Shown: in pieces, positions 12,706 to 23,499 of the stretch
Layout: the number at the start of each line of letters is the position of its first letter
Numbering within the stretch: the first letter of the stretch is position 1
NCBI RefSeq assembly: GCF_008831285.2
Contig: NC_045150.1
Coordinates: 8,072,001-8,136,000, forward strand
Direction: 5' to 3'
DNA: 64,000 nucleotides
DNA from: Nymphaea colorata
Lineage: Eukaryota; Streptophyta; Magnoliopsida; Nymphaeales; Nymphaeaceae
Notes under the pieces: model-generated
Seen by the model: only the letters and a program-made list of their open reading frames with translations
Database searches by the model: none
Told to the model about the DNA's origin: nothing
Made by a program: the position numbers and the translations under genes

Positions 12706-12746
12706 ATGGAATGAGAAGCCACGAGGAGGAGGAAGAAGAACCTTGA
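12706..12746 (+). promoter_or_regulatory. Two overlapping upstream ORFs in the SFT2-like leader
   Basis: ATGGAATGA encodes Met-Glu-stop, and its stop overlaps the start of a second frame (ATGA). The second frame encodes MRSHEEEEEEP and stops at 12746, 19 bases before the main ATG at 12766. If the transcript starts upstream of 12706, as the CT-rich sequence around 12665 suggests, ribosomes meet both before the main start. An effect on translation is inferred. Confidence 0.45.
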
Positions 12747-12765
12747 GAAGTTTGAGGAATAAAAA

Positions 12766-12907
12766 ATGACCAGCTGGATCGCGACGGCGGGCAGATGGAG
12801 ATTCGGAGGGTCGCTTCTTGGGGACGATGAAGCGAGGGAAGATGATCCTTTGGGCTTCATGGGAGATGGCGATGGTCTTTGCTCTCTATCCCCATTGCAG
12901 GCACCAG

Positions 12908-12941
<34 letters not shown>

Positions 12942-15900
12942 TCACGATATGGGCATATTTCTGTTGTTGGCTATGGCAATTACATTTCGTTTTATGAGTA
13001 TGCCACTTGTTTCTTTGACAGAGATTGTACGTTTTTGCTGCTTGTTTGGTTGCTGGCTTGGCGTGCATGTTCTTGGTAAGGACACGACCAGCCCATCCCT
13101 GTTGAAGCTTTTGATGAATGATCTTTTATTGTCTCACTGGCGGTTGGTTTCAGTTGGGAGGGATATAATTCGTTTTCATTAATGTTGTAATGGTAGAAAT
13201 GCCAATTGTCTCACTACGATGCGTCTTTTCTCCTAGCAGCTATCCGTTTTATATTTATTGTTGAAAAAATATTGTTTTTCTTATTAATCAGTTTCTATCA
13301 GCAACGGAGGAATGCAATCCGTCTTTCGTTCATCTGCGGATCTTTGAAACAGAAGCCTGAACCTTGGCTTTTTTTTTTTTTTTGAATAAAATCAGTAAGA
13401 AGTAAGAGTTACTTTCTGGTTAGTGGACACCGAGCTAATTTAATTGTTCTTAGATTGCGTGGTCTTAGTGGTTCTTTTCATTGAACTGGTTGGATTTACA
13501 TTTTTGTTGCTTATTAGTTGCTGCCGAACATCTTGTGTTGCTAAGCCATTTTCAGATTTTATTACGGTCCATTTTATCTCCGGGGAGAATATTGCATTTG
13601 AATTCTACTATGTGAAGCACAAGCCAGCCATTGCCGTTGCACAAAACGCTGCTTGCTTCATTTTCTGAATGTTGACAAAAATATTCCGTTTTCCTTCTGG
13701 AGGATTCTGTAGTTTTGGAACGTGGAAACAAGCTAAAATAGTATCTTTGTCTTTTTTTCTTTTTGTAGTCAATGATTGTATTCTTCAAACCCATCAAGTT
13801 CGCTTTGCTGTTCACCTTTGGTAACCTGCTCGCTATTGCAAGGTAGGTAAGTTGCCAACATGTCATCTATTCTTTTATCAGATAAGGTCAAGCTTTACAT
13901 AGTTTTAAGAACACAGCCACACTGTATTGCAGATACATTTGATGATTTGGTGCAGTTCTCTATTTTTGTAGTCCTAAAAATACAGCTACATGTTAAAATA
14001 ACTGTAAATGAACTGAATGTGCGCAGAAAAAGGAAAAGAAGAAAAATTTGAAAAGAAGTAAAAAAACAAATAAGTAGATGTGTATAAAGACTGAAAAGGA
14101 AAAAAAGGAAAAAAAGTAGCAAGAGAGAACACATAAAGAAGAACAAGAAGGAGGAAGAAAACAAGAAGGAAGATAACCAGTCGCTTCAAAAAGAATAAAT
14201 AGGTAAGAAGATGGCAGGAAAGAAAAGGAGAAAAATGATTACATAAATCTGCTGGTTCTCCATGATTTCTTCATCTTCTTCTCCTTTTTCCCCCTCTCTC
14301 ATGCATGTAGTGTTTGCAGCATGTTCATTTCTTTGTTTTTTTCTCATCAATATTATATTATGTTTTGCATACATGACCTGTTTTACGACCTAATGGTTGT
14401 AAAAAGGTTCTCCATGTGTTTTTTTAGATGATCATGTTGTTAAAAAGACTCAAAATGCGCCTAGGCTTCACATTGCCTAGGCATTGGAAAGTAGTTCATC
14501 ACCAGTACCTGTTGGGCCGAGATGTTGACCTGAACTGGACACTCCTAGGTCTGTGCTTGAATGTGCCTTTCACAGCTTGCTTCCATATTTATAATATAGC
14601 ATTGGACATGGTATGTTTATGGAATCATGATGTTGTTCTCAGATCCCACAATTAAACGCTGGACAAAAATCACACCATGTTTCCTAGAATGAGAACATGG
14701 TCTTCTTGAAACATATGTTTTTAGAACATGTTTTCCAAGAATACAATATTCTTATCCAACGCCCTCTTATGTCCTCATCTTCAGTGATACACCTTTTAGG
14801 TTTTGTTTTCAATTCAATAGGTCATTCCCAAATCTACTTTTTCTACTATTTTAAGCATTTCAGGTGAAGGGAAGATGATTAAAAGTTTTCAGTACTGACC
14901 TTTTCCAGTTTTATGTTTGTCAATTACTTTTCCTGTTGCTGAATTTGCTGGTGAAATTTTAAGGTTATAACCTGACACTCCAAAATGTTATTTGATAATT
15001 TGACATGGCAGTACAGCCTTCCTTATTGGGCTTTCGAAGCAATTAAGGATGATGTTTGATCCTGTTCGATTATATGCAACGGTGGTATACATAATTTGTG
15101 TAATTCTGGCACTTGTATGTGCACTGTGGGTACGTTTAGATTTGTTTTATTTCTTATTCTTGATCCAGTAAGTTAGCATCATATGCTTCCTTGGTTTTGC
15201 ACTATTATATGACAAATTCTTTATATTTTTCAGTTCCAAAGCAAGATCCTGACATTACTGGCCATCATTTGTGAGATTTGTGCTCTAATTTGGTAAATCG
15301 TATGCATTTCCATTGCTTCTTTATTTTAAACCTGTGCTTCCATTAGTTATAAATGAGTGGCAATGTTATGAAATGTGTATCACAACCTGTATTGGTTGGG
15401 TCAGGAATAAGATACATATTGTAATGTAATGTAATAGATCTTACAAATCACAATTTTTGTTAACATTTATAAATCTACAAAAATCAGAAAATTTCAGAAA
15501 AATCTGAGAAAATACACTAAATTAAAAAGTTATTTTAACTACAAAAAGAAACTACATATTTCACCTTCCAATGGCCATGAATTGCACAAACTTGAATATA
15601 TAATACTAAAGAAATAATCCTACAGTGAACCGTCAATATGAACATTTTCATTTGGAATAATGAAAGTTAACAACTTATATTGTACCCCATACTTAAGTAG
15701 GCATAAAATAACTAAGTTTTAGCATGTATGACTTACTCGTTGAAGTATTGAACAACTTGATGGTAATAAACTTCAATGTATTATTTTGGACGTTGGGAAT
15801 AGGCTCTTACATGAAGGAATCGTGAAAGCCTTAATTTTGGAGCATGAAATGGGGCTTAAATTTTTTATTTTTACTCTAAAGGTGTAAAAATACCATTCAT

Positions 15901-17087
15901 GACAATATTTTTTTAAAATTTTAAGGAATTTATGTAACTTATAGTTTAAAAGAACAACCATTTTTTTGTGTGTTGAAGGTGTAAGGTAAGATACACTGAA
16001 TAGTCTGAATGTTAGCCACTGCTAACCTTGATAAACCCTTACAAGAGGAAACCCAAATACACACGCACACACTCAGCCCTAATCTCCAGGTTAGGATTTC
16101 TCCTCCCAGAGGAACACCCGATACGTTCTGCGACACCATAATTACAGCTGCCCAACCCTTATTTATACTTGTTCCTATGTCAGTCTAATGGGCCTGACCC
16201 GCAACCTAGGACCTGGTCCCTAACAATATCGTATGACAATGAAAGGTATGGAGGTATATCGTAAGTTATACACAATAGAGTATATTTGTTTCAGGTATGT
16301 ACCATATCTGTTTCCCCTATACTTCATGTATCATAACATATTGAACAATGTGTCTCAATGCTTACGATTGGGTAGTGGGTCTACAGTCAACAATTCGAGT
16401 TAATAGACTTGGTATAAGATATTTCAAAGCAAGTTTTATATTTATGCAAAAGATGAGCCACATGATGGTTCTCATGTCCAAACTTCTGCTTATATAAAAG
16501 AAGTTCATATCACCAGTTATAAGAACACTGAATGATGTAACTATATTTGGAAAAGTGGTTCCAAATTTGTTTCATTAACAATCACAAAGTGGTTATGCCA
16601 CGTGAATGAACCCCAAACTTTCATGAGAAAACAAGAAGGCATGTTTTTCGCACTTCACATACATCCATTGGAGTAGTGAATAAGCTGCCCAGGTTTACTC
16701 TTACTTTCAGAGAGTCTAAATGACAAGTTATAGTTTGCTTGGTAAGAAGATGGATGTGAGGGCGGTATGGCAGAGCACTAGGCTGCTCTTTGGAACTTGG
16801 GTTTGCTTTTTATCTGCATACAGGTTTAATTCACCTTTGTTGTACTTGAAATACTATGCAAAATGGGGTTACCATGAACGATGGTGCTTTTGGAATAAAA
16901 TCTGGTCATTTCTAATACAATATTGATGCCTTTGGTCTGTACAGAAACCACAATACAGCTGACTAGCTGAGCCTTTCTAACGTTCCTGTAATGCATATTT
17001 TTTTTCAGGTACAGTTTAAGCTACATTCCATTTGCTCGAAGGATGGTTTCCCAATTGTTTATTTCATGCTGTGACACAGAGATATAG
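12766..17087 (+). CDS. SFT2-like vesicle transport membrane protein (Got1/Sft2 family)
   Basis: Proteins of this family are small tetraspanning membrane proteins of the Golgi and endosomes, implicated in SNARE-dependent retrograde vesicle fusion. Coding exons are 12766-12900, 13022-13075, 13769-13842, 15012-15129, 15234-15292 and 17009-17087 (519 nt, 172 residues plus stop), with phases closing throughout. A charged N-terminal tail (1-38) leads to the family signature CSLSPLQRLYVFAACLVAG. Four hydrophobic segments follow, at about 47-70, 72-90, 109-128 and 132-157. The C-terminus carries the conserved LIWYSLSYIPFARRMVS block and ends in CCDTEI. The length is normal for plant members (about 160-175). 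All introns are GT-AG except the first, which starts GC (12901). Introns 3 and 5 are enlarged by a polypurine stretch and an LTR-like fragment. I chose 12766 because no in-frame upstream ATG exists without a stop. Confidence 0.9.
14025..14240. repeat. Purine-rich tract in SFT2-like intron 3
   Basis: About 200 bases of plus-strand sequence composed mostly of AAG, GAA and AAAAGG runs, transcribed as purine-rich intron RNA. No coding meaning was seen. Confidence 0.6.
15965..16225 (-). mobile_element. Possible solo or truncated LTR in SFT2-like intron 5
   Basis: Read on the minus strand, the fragment begins TGTTAGGGACC, has a TATA-like GTATAAATAAGGG about 60 bases in, and continues as GC-richer sequence. 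That layout resembles plant LTRs. No primer-binding site, internal domain or matching 5-bp target duplication was found, and the far end is uncertain. Confidence 0.35.
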
Positions 17088-18820
17088 GCTGCCCTTGTCC
17101 TTGATGGCAACAAAAACTTACTCCCTGTGAACCCCTAGTTGGGGCCTTCTCCAGTGTTGCTCGTGAGTTCATTCTTTGTTGTCTGACAATCAAGCTCTGT
17201 GTCTGCACCTGGTTGGTTGGTGCACCATGTTTTACAATCTAACTGTCCCATAACTGGTTCCTGTTGTATCTGATGCCAAGTTGTTAAAATTGAAAGCCAC
17301 ACACAGGTCCTTGAGGACCTTAAACTGATTAGTTGGTTTGAGTCATTCCAAGTCGATCGACTAAAAAAAATACTTGTGACTGGATTTCTCCCCTTATTTT
17401 CTCTCTTACCTTTTTTTTTTCTCTTTTCCTCCTAACAACCATCCCTATCTTAGAATGGGTGAATTCTGAAGGAAGAGTTGACATGACAAACCAGTTCCAA
17501 AATGGGGACTAAAACACAAGTCAGTTGACAATCGACACAACTCACTAACTGGACCAATCTGCAGGCCCTTCAGTAGGGCTTTGACAAAAGAAGTCTGGTG
17601 TGTGTTTATTATGAAGTGATGAAACGCTTGTGCCACTTTTAGGTGCACAAGTTATGTTCTGAAGAGCGAAACAAGTTTGTATTATGAATGCTGGTTAGGT
17701 CTTGTCTACTACCAAAAGATTTTCCCCAGCCACCAAGAAAGCCCTTAGAGGCCATTTGTTCCCCGTTCCTGGGAAGGTTAGGAACAAGACATCATTTTCT
17801 TTCTCTCATAAATGGTAAGGACAAATGTGGCTCTGTGAGGGCCTCATTTGATTCGCAATGAACGGACACTCCGCATAACATGAAGCATCCGTTCCCCAAC
17901 ATGAACCCACATAATGCTAAAACGGGGTTTTGCGAGTCACAGAAATGCACGTGGGCATGTTACTGTGCATCCCCCGTTTGCATTGCGGTTTGGTTCATGA
18001 GCATGCATTCCATGGGACATGTTTTGCGACCCAAGTACCCTCTTAGTGCAGTTCGTGATCGTCTTCTGGTATACTGGCATGTTAGGTAGCAGTTTGAGCT
18101 GGGATTTGTCTTCTGAGGTTCTCTTGCTATGTGTCCTTCATTTCGATTTGATTCATTTCTTGCCCAAACAACTGAGATGGTAAAACCCCCACATGCAATC
18201 ATTAGGTCAGATCAGAAGTGAATGCATCAGAATTTAGGCTGTCTTGAAATTGTATACAAATTTGTAAAATTTTGGTTGAACCTTAAAATTTAGAAAATTT
18301 TATTTCGGCCCTTATTAAAACTTTTAAACTATAGTTAGGTCCATGCAACAAAAAAATTCTTGGTTCTGCCCTTATATGCGGCGCTCAGGTTTGAGTGTTG
18401 AACCATGCATTTGGTACCACTGAAACAACTCAGCTCACTCCTATATTGTACTGGGATCCCAGCTTGTTTCTTGGTGGCTTCGGTCCCGATCTAAAAATGT
18501 TAGGAAACAAGACAGTTAACTACTTTAAGCTATTGAAGAACTCTCATAATCTTTAATATGATAAATGGACATCCTGCAATCCACCCCTTAATAAATGACT
18601 TGAGCGACTCCTACACGAACTCATGCTCTTGGTTTGACGGATTCCAGCATGTTCCTAACTGTGAATCATGACAACCAATGTATGACAACCAACTACATGA
18701 ATTTGTTGCCATGCCCTCGAGCAAAGGTCACAGAGGAGGGGGAAGTCAAGCATACGAGGAGATGAATAAATTCAACCTAGCAGCTGCCTCCAAGATCGTT
18801 TTGCTGTCGAATAGAAGGGA

Positions 18821-18973
18821 ATGGTTGAGGTGGATCCAGAGGCGACTTACAAGGAAGCTTCCTGGCTTTCAAACCTTGCCGTGCTGCCGAATCTGGCACA
18901 CATAATTTACATCAGTCGAACCGACGTTGGAGTAGATATAGCTGACAGGCTTTTAGATCTCTGTCTCATGTAA
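18821..18973 (+). pseudogene. Unidentified 50-codon frame, possible gene fossil
   Basis: The frame begins MVEVDPEATYKEASWLSNL and ends ADRLLDLCLM before TAA. It has balanced, non-repetitive protein-like composition, unlike the surrounding low-complexity frames. The sequence just upstream in another frame (NKFNLAAASKIVLLSN) is also protein-like, which would fit an exon broken by a frameshift. I do not recognise the family. It could equally be chance. Confidence 0.2.
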
Positions 18974-20269
18974 GCTTGTGTTGTATGCTGTTTCTGTGCG
19001 CTACTGTGTGCCGATTACTGAAATTTTGCTGGTTGATTAAGGCTGGAGGCCTAACCTCCCGCAAGCCTGTTTCCCCAAGAGTCGGCTTTTCTGCCATCGA
19101 AGAAGGCATTTGTGATTTTAGAAGGTTTCTAGCGGTCACCCAAGGTTGTGATTTTCTACATTCAATCTCTTTGTTGGAACATATTATGTCGCCTAACAAA
19201 ACTTTCATCTGCCTCGTTAGGAGGTTGGGTATAAAACTTTTTAGTGTTGGGTATAAAACTTTTTAGAGGCACTGAAACAGGCCTTATATCCTGGGGAGGG
19301 GTTGGGTGAGGGCTTCGGGCTTCTTTCGGCCGGCCGGTGGGTGCTCCACCAAACTGAAGAATGTCAAGACTTCAGTATCTCAGATATGCATTTGTCCGTA
19401 TAAACTGGTGAACATATGCATATCCCCATCTTGGGAAAAGTTAATTGCGCTGTGTGCCTGACAGCTTATCAATGACTAAAATTTAAAAATTTAGCCGTTA
19501 CAAGGGTCATAAATTGTTGTTAAAGCCACCATAAATCAGCATTATACCATAACCATTGGCTAATATTAATTTAGTATCCTTTTTAATATCAAAATTTTAA
19601 ATTTTAATGATTCGGCAACATCAAATAACATCCAGCACATGAAAACCTTGAATCCCCACCTCCCCACTCCTTAAAACAAAAAAAAAAAACAAAAAAAGAA
19701 AGAAATGGATATTATGAAATGCATGATTTGGAAAAAAAAACTAACATATGGGAACACGTATGTTAATGGTCAAAAGGCGAAACAGGGGCCCTGCGCTCCC
19801 TGAATTTCTATTTTTAAAAGTTTGCTGCATAAACGTTATGTTCCTGAAATCCATGTTTTAAGAAGACAACGTTCTCATTCTAGAAAACATAGCATAATTA
19901 TATCAATTGCACGACAGTTGAATTCAGAAACAATACCGACAATCACAGCACCTTTCCTGTAACAGCAGGAACACAATCTCCTACAAAGTGTTGAAGAGCA
20001 TACCTAAACTTATCCTGAAATGTGAGAATAAGCCCTGATCATATGCCGAGTGCGTTGTGCTATACAAGACAAAAATCCTCGATTATCCTGCTTCTTCCCC
20101 ATAAACAGTTGCAATATTCAAAATTCTTTCTTATACATCACGCTAGCTGCATTTATGCTAAGGGATCGGACAAACTTGACGAGGCATCAGATATCTAGGG
20201 AGAATAACGCATATTAATAACCAGTTTATGCCCATCTATACATCTCGGTGGAATGAGAAGATGGTATAT

Positions 20270-20760
20270 ATAAGTCCAAACTCCACTCGAACTACTCGAG
20301 CTGGACTCATTAAAGTTTGGCTCCTGAACGAGTTCGAGCCGAGTCATTTGCTTAAATAGTCGAGCTCGAGTTCATGAGTGGACTCGTTCAAATAATCGAG
20401 CCGTGGACTCAAATTGTTAAAGCTCGACTTGGCTTGAAAATGATGTGTAGCAATTTTTTAAATATCTGACACGTTTCTTTAATTAAAAAACCGGTATATT
20501 GACGTCAATTAATTATATAAATTTTTACAAAAGCTCCTTCAAGTTTGTCGAGCCTTAATCGCTCGTTTTATGGCAAAGTAATACCATATATTCAAACTAA
20601 TTTTTCGAGCCTTAATCGAGTCCAGCTCGAGCTCAACATATAACTGCCGAGTCGAGCTCGAGCTGCTTCTGTCGAGCTATTCTCAAGCTCGAGGTTTCAT
20701 TAGTTAAGCCGAGCTCGAGCTAGCTGAACTCGGGCTCGACTTGACTCGTGTTCACCCTTA
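20270..20760. repeat. CTCGAG/GAGCTC-rich dispersed repeat
   Basis: Roughly 490 bases contain many overlapping GAGCTCGAG, CGAGCTCGA and GACTCG motifs and end in GACTCGTGTTCACCC. Similar but more decayed motif-rich stretches lie at 30815-31010, 39225-39280, 40695-40775 and 43005-43070. This suggests one dispersed non-coding repeat family. Termini and class could not be settled. Confidence 0.5.
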
Positions 20761-22777
20761 TTAGTAGCAGATCTAGAAAGTTCTAATCAATGGGCACTCT
20801 TATTTTAAATTTAGAACTTAAATGGAGAACTCATCTGTAAGTAAAAAAAAATGGAAACAAATAAAGTTCCTATATGTAAATAAAGCAAATTCTGAAGACT
20901 CGTATGGGCAATTGACCACAGCAGCCACAACTGGCTCCACCACTGGATCCCACCTCAGATTTTGGTTGGTGTTATTTTTTAATTGCTTTCTTGTGTTAGG
21001 TATTGAACATGGACGCATTGTCAACAAAGAAGGAAGGAAGGAAGGGGAGAGAGAGAGAGTTGCAGTTGCCTTTCTTTGCCTTGTCTGATAGCGCTAAATT
21101 CTAAATACATGAAATGGAATGTTGAAGTCATTATAGCAGAGGCCGCAGTCCCTTTCCGATATGTGTGTGGTTGCCTAATAAATTACTGTGAATACACGAG
21201 AGTTATAAAGGGCTTGCCTCACTACGTTTGAATACCGAACCAAATCCCCGTGACGTCCAAGCCTCGAGGCTTGGTGGTAGCCCGAACCAGACTTTTGAAC
21301 GTCCCAACTTGGTCGTTAATAATTGAAGGGGAACAGACGCTTTTATCCATGGGAAACGTAAGGCAGTTTATGAGCATGCGCCCTCGCTTCATAGATGCCC
21401 TTATTTATATGTCACAATCTTTCCTAATAGGGCAGCAGTTAGTGGTTATTTTCTATATGACGTTGAATTTTCATCACCACCCTACATCTCATTTTGATAG
21501 ATGTGTGCCGATGCATGACACGTGGCATGTCATGTAACTGATGGCAGTGGCGGAGCCAAGATTTTTCATCTCTGGAGCACTTGCATTGGTGATTAAACTG
21601 TGGTGTGGGCATTGCATAAAATTTTATAATCATAACATTATGAAGTTAACACAATATAATGAATTTTTTGATGAACTGACGTGGGCAGTGGCCCATCCCA
21701 ACCAACAAGTAGCTCGGTTACTGTTTGCCTGTAACGACCTTCAACTTCAGGATTTAAATCATCTAAATGAAGAAAAAAAAAACTTTATGATTGAATAAGA
21801 TATAAAACAAAAATTACAAAGACGGACAATTAAAAAGAAAAAAATTGAATCATGTAGAGATTTGCTTGGTTAAAGAAAAAGGGTCATAATATGTGGTTCT
21901 GTCAACACTGTAACAACTCGGTCCACTTTCACATCGTCTTAAACTTTTGATTCGGCGGTCTCCAACCTACCTTTACCTTTAGCAACTTCAATTCAATTTT
22001 GATCGGCCCCAAAAAAGTTAGGAATCATGACATATTGTTGGCTTGTATAATTATAGCTCTGGAAGCAAAATGTGAAAACCAAAAGGCATAATTGGCCCCA
22101 CGAAAATGGCCTTGCGTCTGAAACGTGTACTATCGGGTGAGCCTACATGTTTTCTCAAAGTGAGATGCAAAAGACACCTTGGCTGATTGATAAATTTAGA
22201 GGAGAGGGAGACCAGGGACTAAAAGCAAGTTTTTTTTTTTACTGAATACAACGAATATCTGATTTTCAAGGACATTGAAATTTGATTTTACATTCAAAAA
22301 CCAAATATTCCTATTCCTGATCCAAATTACGCTGTCCAAGTATTCAAATATGATATATCTGATCCGAATCAGAGTTTAGTACGTCTCTAATTTTCCTATG
22401 GTTTTAAGCAGAAAAAGATCCTAATTTGTAAAAGTAGGCGTGCGCGATTGACTGAAGAACTAGCACCAACCTGCTAAGAGAGAAGTGATTTTTTATGGGA
22501 GGTATTTTTGTCGTTTTATATCGAAAATTAATATATTTATATTGGCAGATAGTTTTTTGAAAACTTCTTTCAAAAATTGAGCACCTGTTTGTTAGCTTTT
22601 GAAAGCTGAATGGTGATTTCTTAAGCTGGGTTTTTGTTAACTTTTTCAAGATTGATAAAGAATTGCCAGCACATGTTTCTTTTCTTTTATTATCAGAAAA
22701 TCTAACATGCAAGAACAGTGCCATTTGATTGCCACAAATTGATCGTGAAGGTGGTCGATAGATGGATATCTCAATTT

Positions 22778-23499
22778 AGAGAGAGAGAGAGAGATGGAAG
22801 GGGGGAGAGGGGCGCAGAACCACAACCATTGTCCTTAATTTGCAGGAGATCACCTTGAGTCTCTTTAGCTCAATGCTGACCAACATATAATACCCATGAG
22901 AATCGAACCTGAGACTTGTATGTGCTGCACTATGTTACAGACAAATTAGAGAGAGAGAGAGAGAGAGAGATGGAAGGGGGGAGAGGAGCGCGCAACCACA
23001 ACCATTGTTCTTAATTCGCAGGACATCACATTGAGTCTCTTTAGCTCAATGCTGACCAACATACAATACCCATGAGAATCGAACCTGAGACTTGTAAGTA
23101 CTGCATGTCCAACCAACTGTGCTATAGACAAGTTAGAGAGAGAGAGAGAGAGATGGAAGAGGGGAGAGAGGTGCACAACCACAACCGTTGTCCTAACTCT
23201 GCAGGACATCACCTTGAGTCTCTTTAGCTCAATACCAACCAGCATACAATACCTATGAGAATCGAACCTAAAACTTGTACATGCTGAAGGACCAACCAAC
23301 TATGCTACAGACAAGTTAGAGAGAGAGAGAGATGGAAGGGGGAGAGAGGGGCGCTCAACCACAACTGTTGTGTTAATCTGCAGGACATCATCTTGAGTCT
23401 CTTTAGCTCAATGCCAACCAACATATAATCCCCATGAGAATCGAACCTGAGACTTGTACTATCCTACAGACAAGTTAGAGAGAGAGAGAGAGAGAGAGG
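22778..23499 (-). mobile_element. Four head-to-tail tRNA-derived SINE-like units separated by GA runs
   Basis: The GA runs at 22778-22794, 22948-22970, 23135-23153, 23318-23332 and 23477-23499 delimit four units of 159-187 bp. On the minus strand, units 2 and 3 carry a pol III A-box-like TAGCAYAGTTGG (complement at 23113-23124 and 23296-23307). All four carry a B-box-like GGTTCGATTC (complement at 22900-22909, 23076-23085, 23259-23268, 23438-23447), about 35 bases downstream of the A box where both exist. A shared non-tRNA body and a CT tail follow, which is SINE architecture. Units 1 and 4 have lost the A box. No tRNA-like folding of the full unit is claimed. Confidence 0.6.

Larger units (their letters stand above)
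17088..22777. other. Gene-poor region downstream of the SFT2-like gene
   Basis: The first few hundred bases are probably the SFT2-like 3' UTR, although no clear poly(A) signal stands out. Beyond that I see no supportable gene. Notable contents are a short frame at 18821-18973 with ordinary protein-like composition, a CTCGAG-rich block at 20270-20760, and a left terminus resembling hAT miniature elements (CAGTGGCGGAGCC) near 21546. The rest is AT-rich unique-looking sequence. Confidence 0.5.

Noticed and set aside
22946-23299. Minus-strand 117-codon frame
   Set aside because: It spans two SINE-like units plus CT runs and is internally repetitive because the DNA is; it is not a gene.
22900-23447. 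Functional tRNA genes at the A/B-box-like sequences
   Set aside because: No acceptor-stem pairing or proper anticodon arm is evident, and two of four copies lack the A box.
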